Shown in pieces: positions 26,095 through 35,044 of a stretch of DNA of 35,425 bases; within the stretch, counting starts at the first letter, position 1; the number at the start of each line of letters is the position of its first letter. Made by a program: the position numbers and the translations under genes. The notes beneath the pieces were generated by a model. It made no database searches, had not been told where the DNA came from, and saw only the letters and a program-made list of their open reading frames with translations. The stretch is from Clostridiales bacterium. GTDB taxonomy: Bacteria > Bacillota > Clostridia > Saccharofermentanales > Saccharofermentanaceae. The stretch covers positions 1-35,425 of the forward strand of contig JAGCSR010000005.1 of NCBI GenBank assembly GCA_017964005.1, read 5' to 3'.

Positions 26095-26120
26095 ATCCCC
26101 GGATTCCGGGGATATTGTAT
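26095..26120 (+). terminator. Weak terminator after efp
   Basis: ATCCCCGG (26095-26102) pairs perfectly with CCGGGGAT (26106-26113) around ATT, followed by ATTGTAT. The T-tract is poor, so partial readthrough into asp23 is likely. Confidence 0.5.
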
Positions 26121-26137
26121 CTTGAGGCTTTCATCTT

Positions 26138-26533
26138 ATGAGTGATCTTAGAGAATCCATTAAGGGCGATCTTACAATGACCCAGGGGTTCGTCGCCCAA
26201 TATGCGGCAGATGCTGCATTGCAGATAGAAGGAGTTGTCAAACTCGTTCCGTCGTTTGCCGTCGCGCTCAAAGAGAAAGTCGGTGTGGTACACGAAGGTA
26301 AAGGAGTCAGAGCTGTTTTCGATGAGAACGGTTCTGACTCCGTTTATATTACTGTCTATCCCGTGATAGAGTTCGGTAAGATCATTCCCGAGGTGGCATG
26401 GTCTATTCAGGAACAGGTCAAGTCCGATGTTGAGAGGTTTACCGGCCTTAACGTCGAGAGCGTGGATGTTTATGTCTGCGGAGTCTCTGATACCGGAGAC
26501 GGATCTGTCAGCGCAGTTGAGGAGGGAACATAA
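26138..26533 (+). CDS. Asp23/Gls24 family envelope stress protein
   Basis: 131 residues. Asp23 proteins are abundant and held at the membrane by AmaP, affecting wall-stress responses. The core fits the family (FVAQYAADAALQIEGVVKL, GVRAVFDENGSDSVYITVYPVIEFG, VAWSIQEQVKSDVERFTGLNVESVDVYV). Its stop overlaps the next start (TAATG), coupling it to the AmaP-like gene. It corresponds in position to B. subtilis yqhY. Confidence 0.93.
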   Translation: MSDLRESIKGDLTMTQGFVAQYAADAALQIEGVVKLVPSFAVALKEKVGVVHEGKGVRAVFDENGSDSVYITVYPVIEFGKIIPEVAWSIQEQVKSDVERFTGLNVESVDVYVCGVSDTGDGSVSAVEEGT

Positions 26534-27087
26534 TGAATCGGTTTATCAGGATCCTGATGTTTATTTATTCGGTGATGATCGCGATCGTATCGGTCATATT
26601 GCTTTATGCTATGGTCGAAGAAGCTTTATTTGCGCATCTTCTGTCTAATCTGAATGCCTTCTCGACAGGTCCTGTCAGCAGATATGTATATCTTGTGATA
26701 CTGCTCCTGTTCTTCCTGACGTCAGTCATCTCTATCACCAACATTATATCTTTGGGAAGACTTAACAGGACAAGACTTAAGAAGACCGATATCGGTTCAG
26801 TTGATATCGGCGCGGATGCCATCGAGAGTATCGCTCTTAATTCCGCAAAATCAGCTCAGGTCGGCATCAAGAGTGCCAAGTGCCATGTTGCCCCAGGCAA
26901 GAACGGCGCTATCAAGTTGTCCTTGACCTGTATCCTTTATTCCAATGTTGAGATCCCTTCGTCCATGGCGAAGGTCCAGGAGAAGGTAAAAAAGGATATC
27001 GAGCGCTATACGGGTATCATTGTTGACGAAGTCTTCGTCAAGGTATCCAGAGTAGAGGCCGCCACCGCAAAAGTAGAGAGCAGATAA
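26533..27087 (+). CDS. AmaP-like membrane anchor of Asp23
   Basis: 184 residues. Two transmembrane helices at about 5-26 and 51-74 form a hairpin, followed by a cytoplasmic domain with Asp23-like sequence (KLSLTCILYSNVEIPSSMAKVQ, then VKKDIERYTGIIVDEVFVKV). This matches AmaP (alkaline shock response membrane anchor), which recruits Asp23. The name is assigned from topology and neighbours. Confidence 0.85.
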   Translation: MNRFIRILMFIYSVMIAIVSVILLYAMVEEALFAHLLSNLNAFSTGPVSRYVYLVILLLFFLTSVISITNIISLGRLNRTRLKKTDIGSVDIGADAIESIALNSAKSAQVGIKSAKCHVAPGKNGAIKLSLTCILYSNVEIPSSMAKVQEKVKKDIERYTGIIVDEVFVKVSRVEAATAKVESR

Positions 27088-27088
27088 T

Positions 27089-27325
27089 ATGGAAAGATTC
27101 TTATCCAAGCTTTTCGAGAAGATGAGGAATGTGAAGGCCGGATATATCGCTGCCTTCATGTTCTTTACTGTCGCCATACTGCTTTGTATCTTCGGATTCT
27201 TCAAGACCCTGTTCATTGTGTTGTTTACTCTGGTCGGGTTCTTTGTCGGCGCGTTCTTCTTCTCAGATAAATCCAAATTCAAGGAATTCCTTGACAGAAT
27301 ATTGCCTCCCGGGAGGTTCAGATAA
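27089..27325 (+). CDS. DUF2273-like small membrane protein
   Basis: 78 residues with two close transmembrane helices (about 17-37 and 38-58), a short basic N-terminus and a basic tail (FLDRILPPGRFR). It resembles the DUF2273 proteins that accompany Asp23 and AmaP in many Bacillota. Function unknown. It starts 1 bp after the AmaP-like stop. Confidence 0.82.
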   Translation: MERFLSKLFEKMRNVKAGYIAAFMFFTVAILLCIFGFFKTLFIVLFTLVGFFVGAFFFSDKSKFKEFLDRILPPGRFR

Positions 27326-27327
27326 TA

Positions 27328-27741
27328 ATGAACAAGACAGAGATTACGAGGATCACTACCCGTAAACATATCATGTTTTTCCTTTTTCAGACTAACTTCA
27401 GGGAAGAGCCTTACGCTTCTTACCTGGGGTTGTACAGAGAGATGAATCCTGAGCTGGAGTCTGATATCGATTATTTCCTTAAGGTCGTTAACGGGATCGC
27501 ATCCGACCGCAAGGCTGTTGACAGCAAGTTCGAGAAATTCCTTCGCAACTGGGAAGTCGACAGGCTCCCTGTAGTTGACAGGGTTATTCTGGAGATCGCG
27601 GTGTATGAGATAGAGAACTGTGAGGATGTTCCGGTCAGCGTTTCCATCAATGAAGCGGTGAGACTTGCCAAAGAGTTTGCAGGAGACGGCGCTTCATCTT
27701 ATATCAACGGTGTGTTGAGCAGCTTTGAGAAGAGTTTGTGA
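27328..27741 (+). CDS. nusB: Transcription antitermination factor NusB
   Basis: 137 residues. NusB joins NusE (S10) on boxA RNA in rRNA antitermination. Recognised by TTRKHIMFFLFQ near the start and the C-terminal block LPVVDRVILEIAVYEI, VSINEAVRLAKEFAGDGASSYINGVL. A GGGAGG SD lies within the end of the upstream gene. The order asp23-nusB-xseA is conserved with Bacillus, though folD, present there between nusB and xseA, is absent here. Confidence 0.95.
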   Translation: MNKTEITRITTRKHIMFFLFQTNFREEPYASYLGLYREMNPELESDIDYFLKVVNGIASDRKAVDSKFEKFLRNWEVDRLPVVDRVILEIAVYEIENCEDVPVSVSINEAVRLAKEFAGDGASSYINGVLSSFEKSL

Positions 27742-27742
27742 T

Positions 27743-28957
27743 ATGTGGAGATTTGATACCGTATCTGCCCTCGGTAACTATATCAAGGACAGGGTCAGTA
27801 ACGACCCGACTTTATCATCCGTTGAAGTAACCGGTGAGATATCAAAGATAACCGTATATACTTCCGGACATGCTTATTTTGTCTTGAAGGACGAAGACTG
27901 CGTTATCAACTCCGTAATGTTCCGCAGCAGCTACATGAACCTTGATTTCACTCCTGAGGACGGTCAAAAGGTGGTAGTTAAGGGCCGTGTCGATTACTAT
28001 GCTCAGGGGGGAAAACTCCAGCTCATATGCAATTCCATGTCATTGGCCGGGCAGGGTGACCTGTTCGAGCAGTATAAGAAACTCTATGCCAAGCTCGAGA
28101 AGGAAGGATTGTTCCTGCAGTCTGCCAAGAAAGCTCTGCCGCTGCTTCCTCAGAGGATAGGAGTAATAACATCACCTAAAGGTGCAGTTATCCACGATAT
28201 AGTAAACACGTTAAGAAGACGTAATCCTCACTTCGAACTTACCGTTTATCCTGCAGCTGTTAGCGGTGCCGCATGTCCTTCTGATGTTATCAGCGGGATC
28301 AGGTATTTTTGCGACAAGGATAATGTGGATGTGATAATCATCGCAAGAGGCGGAGGTTCCTATGAGGACCTGTACGGCTTCAACGATGAAGCGTTGGCAA
28401 GAGCGGTATATGCTTGTGATATCCCTGTTGTGTCTGGTATTGGACACGACAATGATTATACGGTATTGGATTATGTCGCAGACCTTCGTGCTCATACACC
28501 TACGGCTGCTGCAGAACTTGTTATGCCTAAGATGGAAGATCTTCGAAACGACATTGAGAATAATCTCGGATCCATCGTCATAGCTGTTACCAACAAGATC
28601 GAAGCCTCAAGGAAAGAACTTGAGATGCTCAGGAACCATAAAGCTTTATATTCTCCTGTCGCATATGTAAACAATCAGAAGGCCCTCCTTGCTAACGATA
28701 TTAATCAGTTGAATTCCAAGATGAACCTCATCGTAAAGAATGCACGCGGCGAATATAATTCCATCTATTCTTCACTTATAGCTCTGGGACCTCAGAATGT
28801 ACTCAAAAGAGGTTATTCCATTGTAACGGCAGACCATAAAGCGATAGATTCCGTGGAAGGACTTGCCGAAGGCGATGATATCTCGATCATGATGGCCGAC
28901 GGTCAGGTTGCATCCAGGGTAACGAAGATAACAAAGAATACCGATCGAAAGGACTAA
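27743..28957 (+). CDS. xseA: Exodeoxyribonuclease VII large subunit
   Basis: 404 residues from ATG 27743, 1 bp after the nusB stop; a frame extending to 27725 overlaps nusB and is less likely. The N-terminal OB domain is VEVTGEISKITVYTSGHAYFVL. The catalytic domain has GVITSPKGAVIHDI, IIARGGGSYEDLYGFNDE, SGIGHDNDYTVLDYVAD and RAHTPTAAAE. A helical region (about 265-340) precedes the RGYSIV-containing C-terminus. It degrades single-stranded DNA together with XseB, the next gene. Confidence 0.96.
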   Translation: MWRFDTVSALGNYIKDRVSNDPTLSSVEVTGEISKITVYTSGHAYFVLKDEDCVINSVMFRSSYMNLDFTPEDGQKVVVKGRVDYYAQGGKLQLICNSMSLAGQGDLFEQYKKLYAKLEKEGLFLQSAKKALPLLPQRIGVITSPKGAVIHDIVNTLRRRNPHFELTVYPAAVSGAACPSDVISGIRYFCDKDNVDVIIIARGGGSYEDLYGFNDEALARAVYACDIPVVSGIGHDNDYTVLDYVADLRAHTPTAAAELVMPKMEDLRNDIENNLGSIVIAVTNKIEASRKELEMLRNHKALYSPVAYVNNQKALLANDINQLNSKMNLIVKNARGEYNSIYSSLIALGPQNVLKRGYSIVTADHKAIDSVEGLAEGDDISIMMADGQVASRVTKITKNTDRKD

Positions 28958-28961
28958 CGAT

Positions 28962-29183
28962 ATGGATATCAATGAGATGACGTATGAGCAGGCAGTCGCG
29001 GAACTGCGCGATATCGTAAAGCAGCTTAACGAAGGTAAAGCTACATTGGATGATTCCATCAAGCTCTATAACAGAGGGATCGAACTGTCAAAGTTCTGTT
29101 CTTCCAAACTTGACGAGGCTGAGCAGAAGATCCTTCTTTACAATAAAGACCAGGATGCGACTGAACCTTTTGATGTGGAATGA
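28962..29183 (+). CDS. xseB: Exodeoxyribonuclease VII small subunit
   Basis: 73 residues, the usual size. The family pattern is MTYEQAVAELRDIVKQLNEGKATLDDSIKLYNRGIEL, then KLDEAEQKI. It starts 4 bp after xseA and overlaps the ispA start by 4 bp (ATGA). Confidence 0.95.
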   Translation: MDINEMTYEQAVAELRDIVKQLNEGKATLDDSIKLYNRGIELSKFCSSKLDEAEQKILLYNKDQDATEPFDVE

Positions 29184-30103
29184 CGGCACAGGATATGGAT
29201 AAGAAAGACAGACTGCAAGAGATTTTTAATGAGGTGTCTTCATGGATCACACCTGCGTTGGAGCGCGCATTCCCCGAAGATCTTTATGATGATATAACTG
29301 TCAAAGCTGCTATGTACAGCCTTATGGCAGGCGGCAAGAGGATCCGGCCGGCCATGATGTATATGACCGCAAAGATGATCCGTCTCGATGATGATCAGCT
29401 TGCTGTTGTTAGAAGATTTGCGCAAGCTTTGGAATTGATCCACACTTATTCACTAATCCATGACGATCTTCCGGCAATGGATAATGATGACTTAAGGCGC
29501 GGAAAGCCTACATGCCATAAGGTTTACGGTGAAGGCATAGCGGTCCTTGCAGGAGACGCATTGATGAACCGTGCCTATGAGATCCTTTTCGCGCTCGCTT
29601 TGAAAGATCAGGCCAATACATATCCTGCGTATAACATTGCACGTCTTGCTGGCGTCCTCGGAATGATCGGCGGCCAGAGCATAGATATCGCGTCTGAAGA
29701 CAAAAAGATCAGTCTGGATCTCCTGTATGAACTTCAGAAGAAAAAGACAGGTGCATTGATCGAGTGCGCTATAACAACGCCTTATTACATCGCAGGGGAT
29801 AAAGACGATCCGGTATCTTTAAGTCTTCGCAGACTGGCAGCACATCTTGGCCTTATGTTCCAGATCAAAGACGATATACTGGACGTGACATCATCCGCAG
29901 AAGTCCTGGGCAAGAACTGCGGCAAGGATGAGCGCGATGACAAAGCTACTTTCGTAACTCTCTTAGGTCTTGACGGCGCGAAAAGCAGATTGTCCGAAGA
30001 ATATAACGGTGCCATAGATGTTTTGGCGGATCTTGCACGGGAAGGTTACGATACTTCGGATTATCAGGCACTTGTTGATTATCTATATGTTAGGGAGAAC
30101 TGA
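29180..30103 (+). CDS. ispA: Farnesyl/geranyl diphosphate synthase
   Basis: 307 residues. Condenses isopentenyl diphosphate with allylic diphosphates to give C15 (or related) prenyl diphosphates for undecaprenyl carriers and quinones. The first Asp-rich motif is HDDLPAMDNDD (from D95) with RRGKPTCHKVYGE following. The second is IKDDILDV (about D231). GGKRIRP binds diphosphate. The start overlaps xseB by 4 bp; an in-frame ATG at 29195 is an alternative. Paired with dxs, the first enzyme of the MEP pathway. Confidence 0.94.
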   Translation: MTAQDMDKKDRLQEIFNEVSSWITPALERAFPEDLYDDITVKAAMYSLMAGGKRIRPAMMYMTAKMIRLDDDQLAVVRRFAQALELIHTYSLIHDDLPAMDNDDLRRGKPTCHKVYGEGIAVLAGDALMNRAYEILFALALKDQANTYPAYNIARLAGVLGMIGGQSIDIASEDKKISLDLLYELQKKKTGALIECAITTPYYIAGDKDDPVSLSLRRLAAHLGLMFQIKDDILDVTSSAEVLGKNCGKDERDDKATFVTLLGLDGAKSRLSEEYNGAIDVLADLAREGYDTSDYQALVDYLYVREN

Positions 30104-32004
30104 TGGAATATAAGTATCTCGGAAATGATCTCACTGAAGAGAAGATTAAGAGTCTGACGCCTGAAGCCAGACATGTTCTTTGCGACGAGCTCCGTGATAA
30201 GATAATCACAACAGTCTCCGAGAACGGAGGACACCTTGCTTCCAATCTCGGTGTAGTCGAACTTACTGTTGCGCTTTTGTCGGTATTCGATTACAAGAAA
30301 GACAAGATCATTTGGGATGTAGGACATCAAAGCTATTCATATAAACTGCTTACCGGCAGGTTCGACAGATTCGACACATTAAGGCAGGAGGGCGGAGTGT
30401 CCGGGTTCCCCAGGATCAGTGAAAGCCCTTACGATACCCTTGATACCGGGCACAGTTCCACATCAGTCTCGGCTGCGGCAGGACTTGCCAGAGCCAGAGA
30501 TCTTCTTGGTGATGACAGTCATGTCGTTGCGATCATCGGAGACGGATCCCTTAACAGCGGCCTTGCATATGAAGCGATCAACGATATCGGTCAGAACAAG
30601 TCCAAGATGCTCATTATCCTCAACGATAATGAGATGAGTATCGATAAAAATGTGGGCGGTTTGTCAAAGCATCTTGCCAACATCCGTGTCAAGAGCGGAT
30701 ACCTGTCGGCAAAACATACGACGGAACTCTTCCTGAGAAGGAAACTTCCGGTTCTCGGTAAGCCTCTTATGAAGACTATGATCGCCGTCAAGGATTTCTT
30801 CAGGTTTATTGTATACAGGAAGAAGCCAACGATCTTCGAAGACCTGGGCCTTTTATACTACGGTATTGTTGACGGCCACGATACGGAAGCTCTGATCAAG
30901 AATATCTCGGCGGTAAAAGACCTCCAGGGTCCTGTGCTTCTTCATATAGTTACAAAGAAGGGCAAAGGATATAAGCCTGCAGAGGATACGCCGTCTGACT
31001 ATCACGGAGTATCCGGATTCGATATCGCAACAGGTAAGATATCGGGCGGAGGGAGGTCTTTCACTTCCGTATTCGGCAATAAGATGATAGAACTTGCTTC
31101 CCGCGATAAGAAGATCGCCGTTATCTGCGCTGCAATGTCTTCCGGAACCGGACTTGTGGATTATTCCTTTAAGTTCCCGGAGAGGTTCTTCGATTGCGGT
31201 ATAGCGGAAGAACACTGCGTTACAATGGCGGCGGGACTTGCTTTATCGGGATATAAGCCTGTCGTAGCGATATATTCGACGTTCATTCAAAGAGCATACG
31301 ATGAGATCCTTCACGATATCTGTTATATGAACCTTCATGTTGTTTTCGCGTTGGACAGGGCCGGACTTGTCGGCAATGACGGACATACTCATCACGGTCT
31401 TTACGATCTTAACATGTTCTGTTCAATGCCTAATATGACGGTTATCGCCCCCAGGGACTATAAGTCTTTGCAAAGAGCTTTGGAATATGCGGTCATTAAC
31501 GTTGAAGGACCATGCGCTGTAAGATATCCGAGAGGGGCCGAGTCAGTGAATACCTATGATCCCGGTTCGGATAATGCCGCAACCGTAAAGGAAGACTGTT
31601 CCGATATCAAAGATCCTTATATCGCCGAAGACAAAGGCACTGACTACTGCATCATATCTGTCGGCAACTCTTTTGCCGATGGTCAGTCTGCAGTTGATAT
31701 CCTGTCAGAACAGGGCATCTTCGGCAAGCATATCAATCTGACGATCGTAAAACCTCTTAACGATAAGAGTATTGAAGCTCTGACATCCGGTGTGCATTTT
31801 GTATTCACATTGGAAGAAGGGATCACGGCAGGAGGCGTCGGAACTTATATTGCTCAGTGCATTTCGGCAGATCATGAGGTAATAAACATCGGAATCGATG
31901 ATCCCATGATACGTGCCGCTTCCCAGTCCAGACAGAAAGAGATCGCAGGCATCGATGGCAAGTCCGTTGCCGATAAGATCAAGAGGCTCTTATCCCGCAG
32001 CTGA
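30103..32004 (+). CDS. dxs: 1-deoxy-D-xylulose-5-phosphate synthase
   Basis: 633 residues. TPP-dependent entry enzyme of the MEP isoprenoid pathway. TPP-binding GDG starts GDGSLNSGLAYEAINDIG and ends LILND N; this is more divergent than the common GDGALTGGM form. The catalytic Glu is E370 in GIAEEHCVTMAAGLA, with IYSTFIQRAYDEILHD and DRAGLVGNDGHTHHG following. The early block GHLASNLGVVELT and WDVGHQSYSYKLLTGR is typical. The ATG shares one base with the ispA TGA. tlyA, the usual next gene, is missing. Confidence 0.95.
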   Translation: MEYKYLGNDLTEEKIKSLTPEARHVLCDELRDKIITTVSENGGHLASNLGVVELTVALLSVFDYKKDKIIWDVGHQSYSYKLLTGRFDRFDTLRQEGGVSGFPRISESPYDTLDTGHSSTSVSAAAGLARARDLLGDDSHVVAIIGDGSLNSGLAYEAINDIGQNKSKMLIILNDNEMSIDKNVGGLSKHLANIRVKSGYLSAKHTTELFLRRKLPVLGKPLMKTMIAVKDFFRFIVYRKKPTIFEDLGLLYYGIVDGHDTEALIKNISAVKDLQGPVLLHIVTKKGKGYKPAEDTPSDYHGVSGFDIATGKISGGGRSFTSVFGNKMIELASRDKKIAVICAAMSSGTGLVDYSFKFPERFFDCGIAEEHCVTMAAGLALSGYKPVVAIYSTFIQRAYDEILHDICYMNLHVVFALDRAGLVGNDGHTHHGLYDLNMFCSMPNMTVIAPRDYKSLQRALEYAVINVEGPCAVRYPRGAESVNTYDPGSDNAATVKEDCSDIKDPYIAEDKGTDYCIISVGNSFADGQSAVDILSEQGIFGKHINLTIVKPLNDKSIEALTSGVHFVFTLEEGITAGGVGTYIAQCISADHEVINIGIDDPMIRAASQSRQKEIAGIDGKSVADKIKRLLSRS

Positions 32005-32102
32005 TCCGGTGCAGGCAAATGCCTTGTTTTAATGTCAGTAAGAATACAATTTTATCCTCTGATATGTTAAACTTCTTATGATCAAAAGTAAGGAAGTGCG
32101 GT

Positions 32103-32924
32103 ATGAAGTACGGAATCGTATCTAACAGCAAAAGAGATGAGGGAGGGAAAGTCGCTTCCCGGACAAAGGCTCTTATCGAGTCGTTGGGCGCGGAAGCAGT
32201 TATCGCGCCTTCAGCTGATGATGATTCCATAGGTGTCATTATATCTATCGGCGGTGACGGTACGTTCCTTAGCGTTATTCACAGATTCCTGGATACCGGG
32301 TGCGAGTTTGTCGGTATCAATAAGGGAAGTGTAGGATTCCTTACATCCATCAATGAAGATGATATCGACAGGGATATCCCCAAACTCGTTGCGGGTGAAT
32401 ATGATCTGATCGAACGTAATATGCTCAAAGTCGAACTGTCCGATAAGAACGGTCAGGTCAAGGCTTCTGACTTTTGTCTCAATGACATAATCGTATGCCG
32501 CGGAGACTGGCCTCATGTAACCAATCTTGATCTGTCCATCGACGGCAATAAGATCGAGACTTTCAGAGGTGACGGACTTGTGGTTGCAACAGCAACCGGA
32601 TCTACAGCATATTCTCTGGCCGCCGGCGGTCCTATCATGATGCCTTATATGGATGATATTATCGTAACTCCGGTATGTTCCAATACTTTCTACGGATATT
32701 CATATATCGCAGGACGCGATTCCGTTATCGAGATCGGACTCGGAGATTTTGAGTCTTCACCCATTATCACGCCTGACGGAAGAAAGTTCGCGGATCTTGA
32801 GTGCGGTGATAAGGTGAGGATCACCGGATACGATAAACACTGCAAGACAGTTTGCTTCGATAAGGACAGTTTCTTCAAGGATGTCAGGAAGAAGATCCTG
32901 CAGAGAGGAAGCTTCTATGAGTAA
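32103..32924 (+). CDS. nadK: NAD kinase
   Basis: 273 residues. Phosphorylates NAD to NADP. The GGDGT motif is at 50-54 (catalytic D52), followed by GINKGSVGFLT, RGDGLVVATATGSTAYSLAAGG (about 154-175) and a C-terminal basic region. SD AAGGAAGTG precedes the ATG. A 98-bp gap separates it from dxs, with a weak AGGC/GCCT hairpin and TTTT near 32016-32030. It overlaps argR by 8 bp. Confidence 0.95.
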   Translation: MKYGIVSNSKRDEGGKVASRTKALIESLGAEAVIAPSADDDSIGVIISIGGDGTFLSVIHRFLDTGCEFVGINKGSVGFLTSINEDDIDRDIPKLVAGEYDLIERNMLKVELSDKNGQVKASDFCLNDIIVCRGDWPHVTNLDLSIDGNKIETFRGDGLVVATATGSTAYSLAAGGPIMMPYMDDIIVTPVCSNTFYGYSYIAGRDSVIEIGLGDFESSPIITPDGRKFADLECGDKVRITGYDKHCKTVCFDKDSFFKDVRKKILQRGSFYE

Positions 32925-33390
32925 GCCAAAGAATGCCAGACAGACTGCAATTACAGAACTGATAATGACCCAAAAGGTCTCGACTCAGGAAGAATTGACA
33001 CGTCTTGTCAAGAAGGCAGGGTTTACGGCTACACAGGCTACCATAAGCCGCGATATCAAGGAACTGGGAATAACCAAGCAGACGATGTCTGACGGAACAG
33101 TAGCGTATTCTATAACGGACAAGCTTATCAATACTGCTCCTGAAAGACTTTTGTCGGTTTTGTCCAACTCGCTCACGGGAATATCGGTTGCCATGAATAT
33201 CCTGGTGATCAAAACACTTCCCGGCATGGCTCAGGCTGCGGCTTTTGCCTTGGATTCCCTTGATAACCCGGAGATCGTAGGAACAATTGCCGGAGACGAT
33301 ACGATATTTGTTGCAACCAGGGGAGAATCCCAGGCAACATCACTTGCCAAAGAGATTAAGGAGATAGCAGGCTTTGCTGATAAGACTTGA
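32917..33390 (+). CDS. argR: Arginine repressor
   Basis: 157 residues from ATG 32917, behind AGAGAGGAAG; the longer frame from 32881 lies within nadK. The N-terminal winged helix contains ATQATISRDIKELGI, and the C-terminal arginine-binding/hexamer domain has TLPGMAQAAAFALD and GTIAGDDTIFVATR (GDDT binds Arg). Known role: arginine-dependent repression of biosynthesis and activation of catabolism. It overlaps recN by 17 bp. Confidence 0.95.
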   Translation: MSKPKNARQTAITELIMTQKVSTQEELTRLVKKAGFTATQATISRDIKELGITKQTMSDGTVAYSITDKLINTAPERLLSVLSNSLTGISVAMNILVIKTLPGMAQAAAFALDSLDNPEIVGTIAGDDTIFVATRGESQATSLAKEIKEIAGFADKT

Positions 33391-35044
33391 GATCTCGGAT
33401 TTTGCAGTTATATCCAATGTGGTTTTTGAACCCAAAGCAGGGCTCAATGTGATAACAGGTGAGACCGGTGCCGGCAAGTCGCTGCTGGTCGATGCCATCG
33501 GACTTATCATGGGAGATAAATCCTCCAGGAACCTTATCAGAGCCGGGTCTGACAAAGCCGTTGTGGAAGCGGTCTTTGATGTATCCGATATAAATGATAA
33601 AGACTTTTGTAAAACACTTGCAGACAATGGCATTACAACGGAAGATAACCTTCTTATCCTCAGACGCACCGTTTACGATAACGGCCGCACTATCGCCAGG
33701 ATCTGCGGAAGCACCGTTAATGTTTCGACACTGAGGGAAGTAACTTCGTATCTTGTTGAGATACACGGACAATACGATACCCAGAAGATCTTTGATGATA
33801 AGTATCATACCGAACTTCTCGACAGGTTCGCAGGTGATAAGACTCTCAAGCTCTTGGACGAATATCGTACCATGCTCGAAAAGTATAAGCAGACGGTCCA
33901 CGAGATTAAGATCCTGAAAGCATCTCCCGAGAAGATCAAGCAAAGAAGGGAATATCTGGAATATGTAGTAGCAGAGATAGACAAAGCAGCTTTTGCCAAA
34001 GATGAGGAGGAAAAGCTTTTCGCTGATAAGAAGAAGGCTGAAGACTATAAGGCCTTCGCCGAAGACATCACCAGAGCTCAAGATCTTACTTCCGGCGCAG
34101 CAGACAACTCGGCGACGGCATCAAGGCTCATCTCCAAGATCGCTATGACAGACAAAGATATGTCTGAACTTGCTCAAAGATTTGAGAATATAGATCTTGA
34201 ACTGAGGGCTTTGTCCGATGATATAAACCGTAAATGTTCAGAGCTTTCATATGATGAAGAAAAGATCAAATATATTAATTCCAGGATTGGACTGCTCTTT
34301 GACCTCAAATCCAAATACGGCAGTACTATAGATGAGATCAATGCTTTCAGGGATAAATGCGCTGAAGAACTTTCCAATCTTGATAATGACAAAGAAAGAT
34401 ATGCCAAGCTAAGGGCGGAATTGTCATCCCTTGAGAAAGACCTGATCGAAGTGTCCGCGAAATTATCCGAATCAAGACATAAGGCAGCTGTAAAACTTGA
34501 GAAGGCGATAGTAAAGGAACTGTCGGACCTTGAGATTCCCAAGGCTGAGTTTGTCGTGAACTTCGAAGAACGCCCGAGGGAGAAGTTCTTCTCTGCAAGC
34601 GGCACGGAAGATATATCTTTCCTTTTCTCCGCAAACCCCGGACTTCCGCCGAGACCTTTGTCTGATACCGCTTCCGGAGGTGAGGCATCCAGGATAATGC
34701 TGGCGGTCAAGAATATCCTGACTGCAGCTGACAGTACGCCTACATTGATATTCGATGAGATCGATACGGGTATATCGGGTGCTGCGGCTAACGGCATCGC
34801 GGATAAACTTAAGTCCATATCCAAGCTTCATCAGGTCCTTTGCGTAACCCACACCGCACAGATCGCAGCCTGTGCTGACAACAATTATGTTGCAGGCAAG
34901 AATTTCAAAGGCAACACGACATCCACTGAACTCTTTAAGGCAGATGCTGATGCGAAGGTGAGAGAAGTATCCAGGATGCTGTCCGGATCTTCCGGGGAGG
35001 AATCAATTAACCTCGCCAAGAAACTCATCGATTCTTATAAGTGA
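33374..35044 (+). CDS. recN: DNA repair protein RecN
   Basis: 556 residues, SMC-like ATPase in double-strand break repair. The start is TTG at 33374, the first codon matching the family start (LIRLEISDFAVI). AAGGAG lies 9 bp upstream inside argR. Walker A is GETGAGKS (29-36), the central coiled coil spans about 150-370, the ABC signature is ASGGE (433-437) and Walker B is TLIFDEIDTGISG (D461-E462). The 17-bp overlap with argR implies coupled translation. No SOS box is seen directly upstream. Confidence 0.95.
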   Translation: MLIRLEISDFAVISNVVFEPKAGLNVITGETGAGKSLLVDAIGLIMGDKSSRNLIRAGSDKAVVEAVFDVSDINDKDFCKTLADNGITTEDNLLILRRTVYDNGRTIARICGSTVNVSTLREVTSYLVEIHGQYDTQKIFDDKYHTELLDRFAGDKTLKLLDEYRTMLEKYKQTVHEIKILKASPEKIKQRREYLEYVVAEIDKAAFAKDEEEKLFADKKKAEDYKAFAEDITRAQDLTSGAADNSATASRLISKIAMTDKDMSELAQRFENIDLELRALSDDINRKCSELSYDEEKIKYINSRIGLLFDLKSKYGSTIDEINAFRDKCAEELSNLDNDKERYAKLRAELSSLEKDLIEVSAKLSESRHKAAVKLEKAIVKELSDLEIPKAEFVVNFEERPREKFFSASGTEDISFLFSANPGLPPRPLSDTASGGEASRIMLAVKNILTAADSTPTLIFDEIDTGISGAAANGIADKLKSISKLHQVLCVTHTAQIAACADNNYVAGKNFKGNTTSTELFKADADAKVREVSRMLSGSSGEESINLAKKLIDSYK

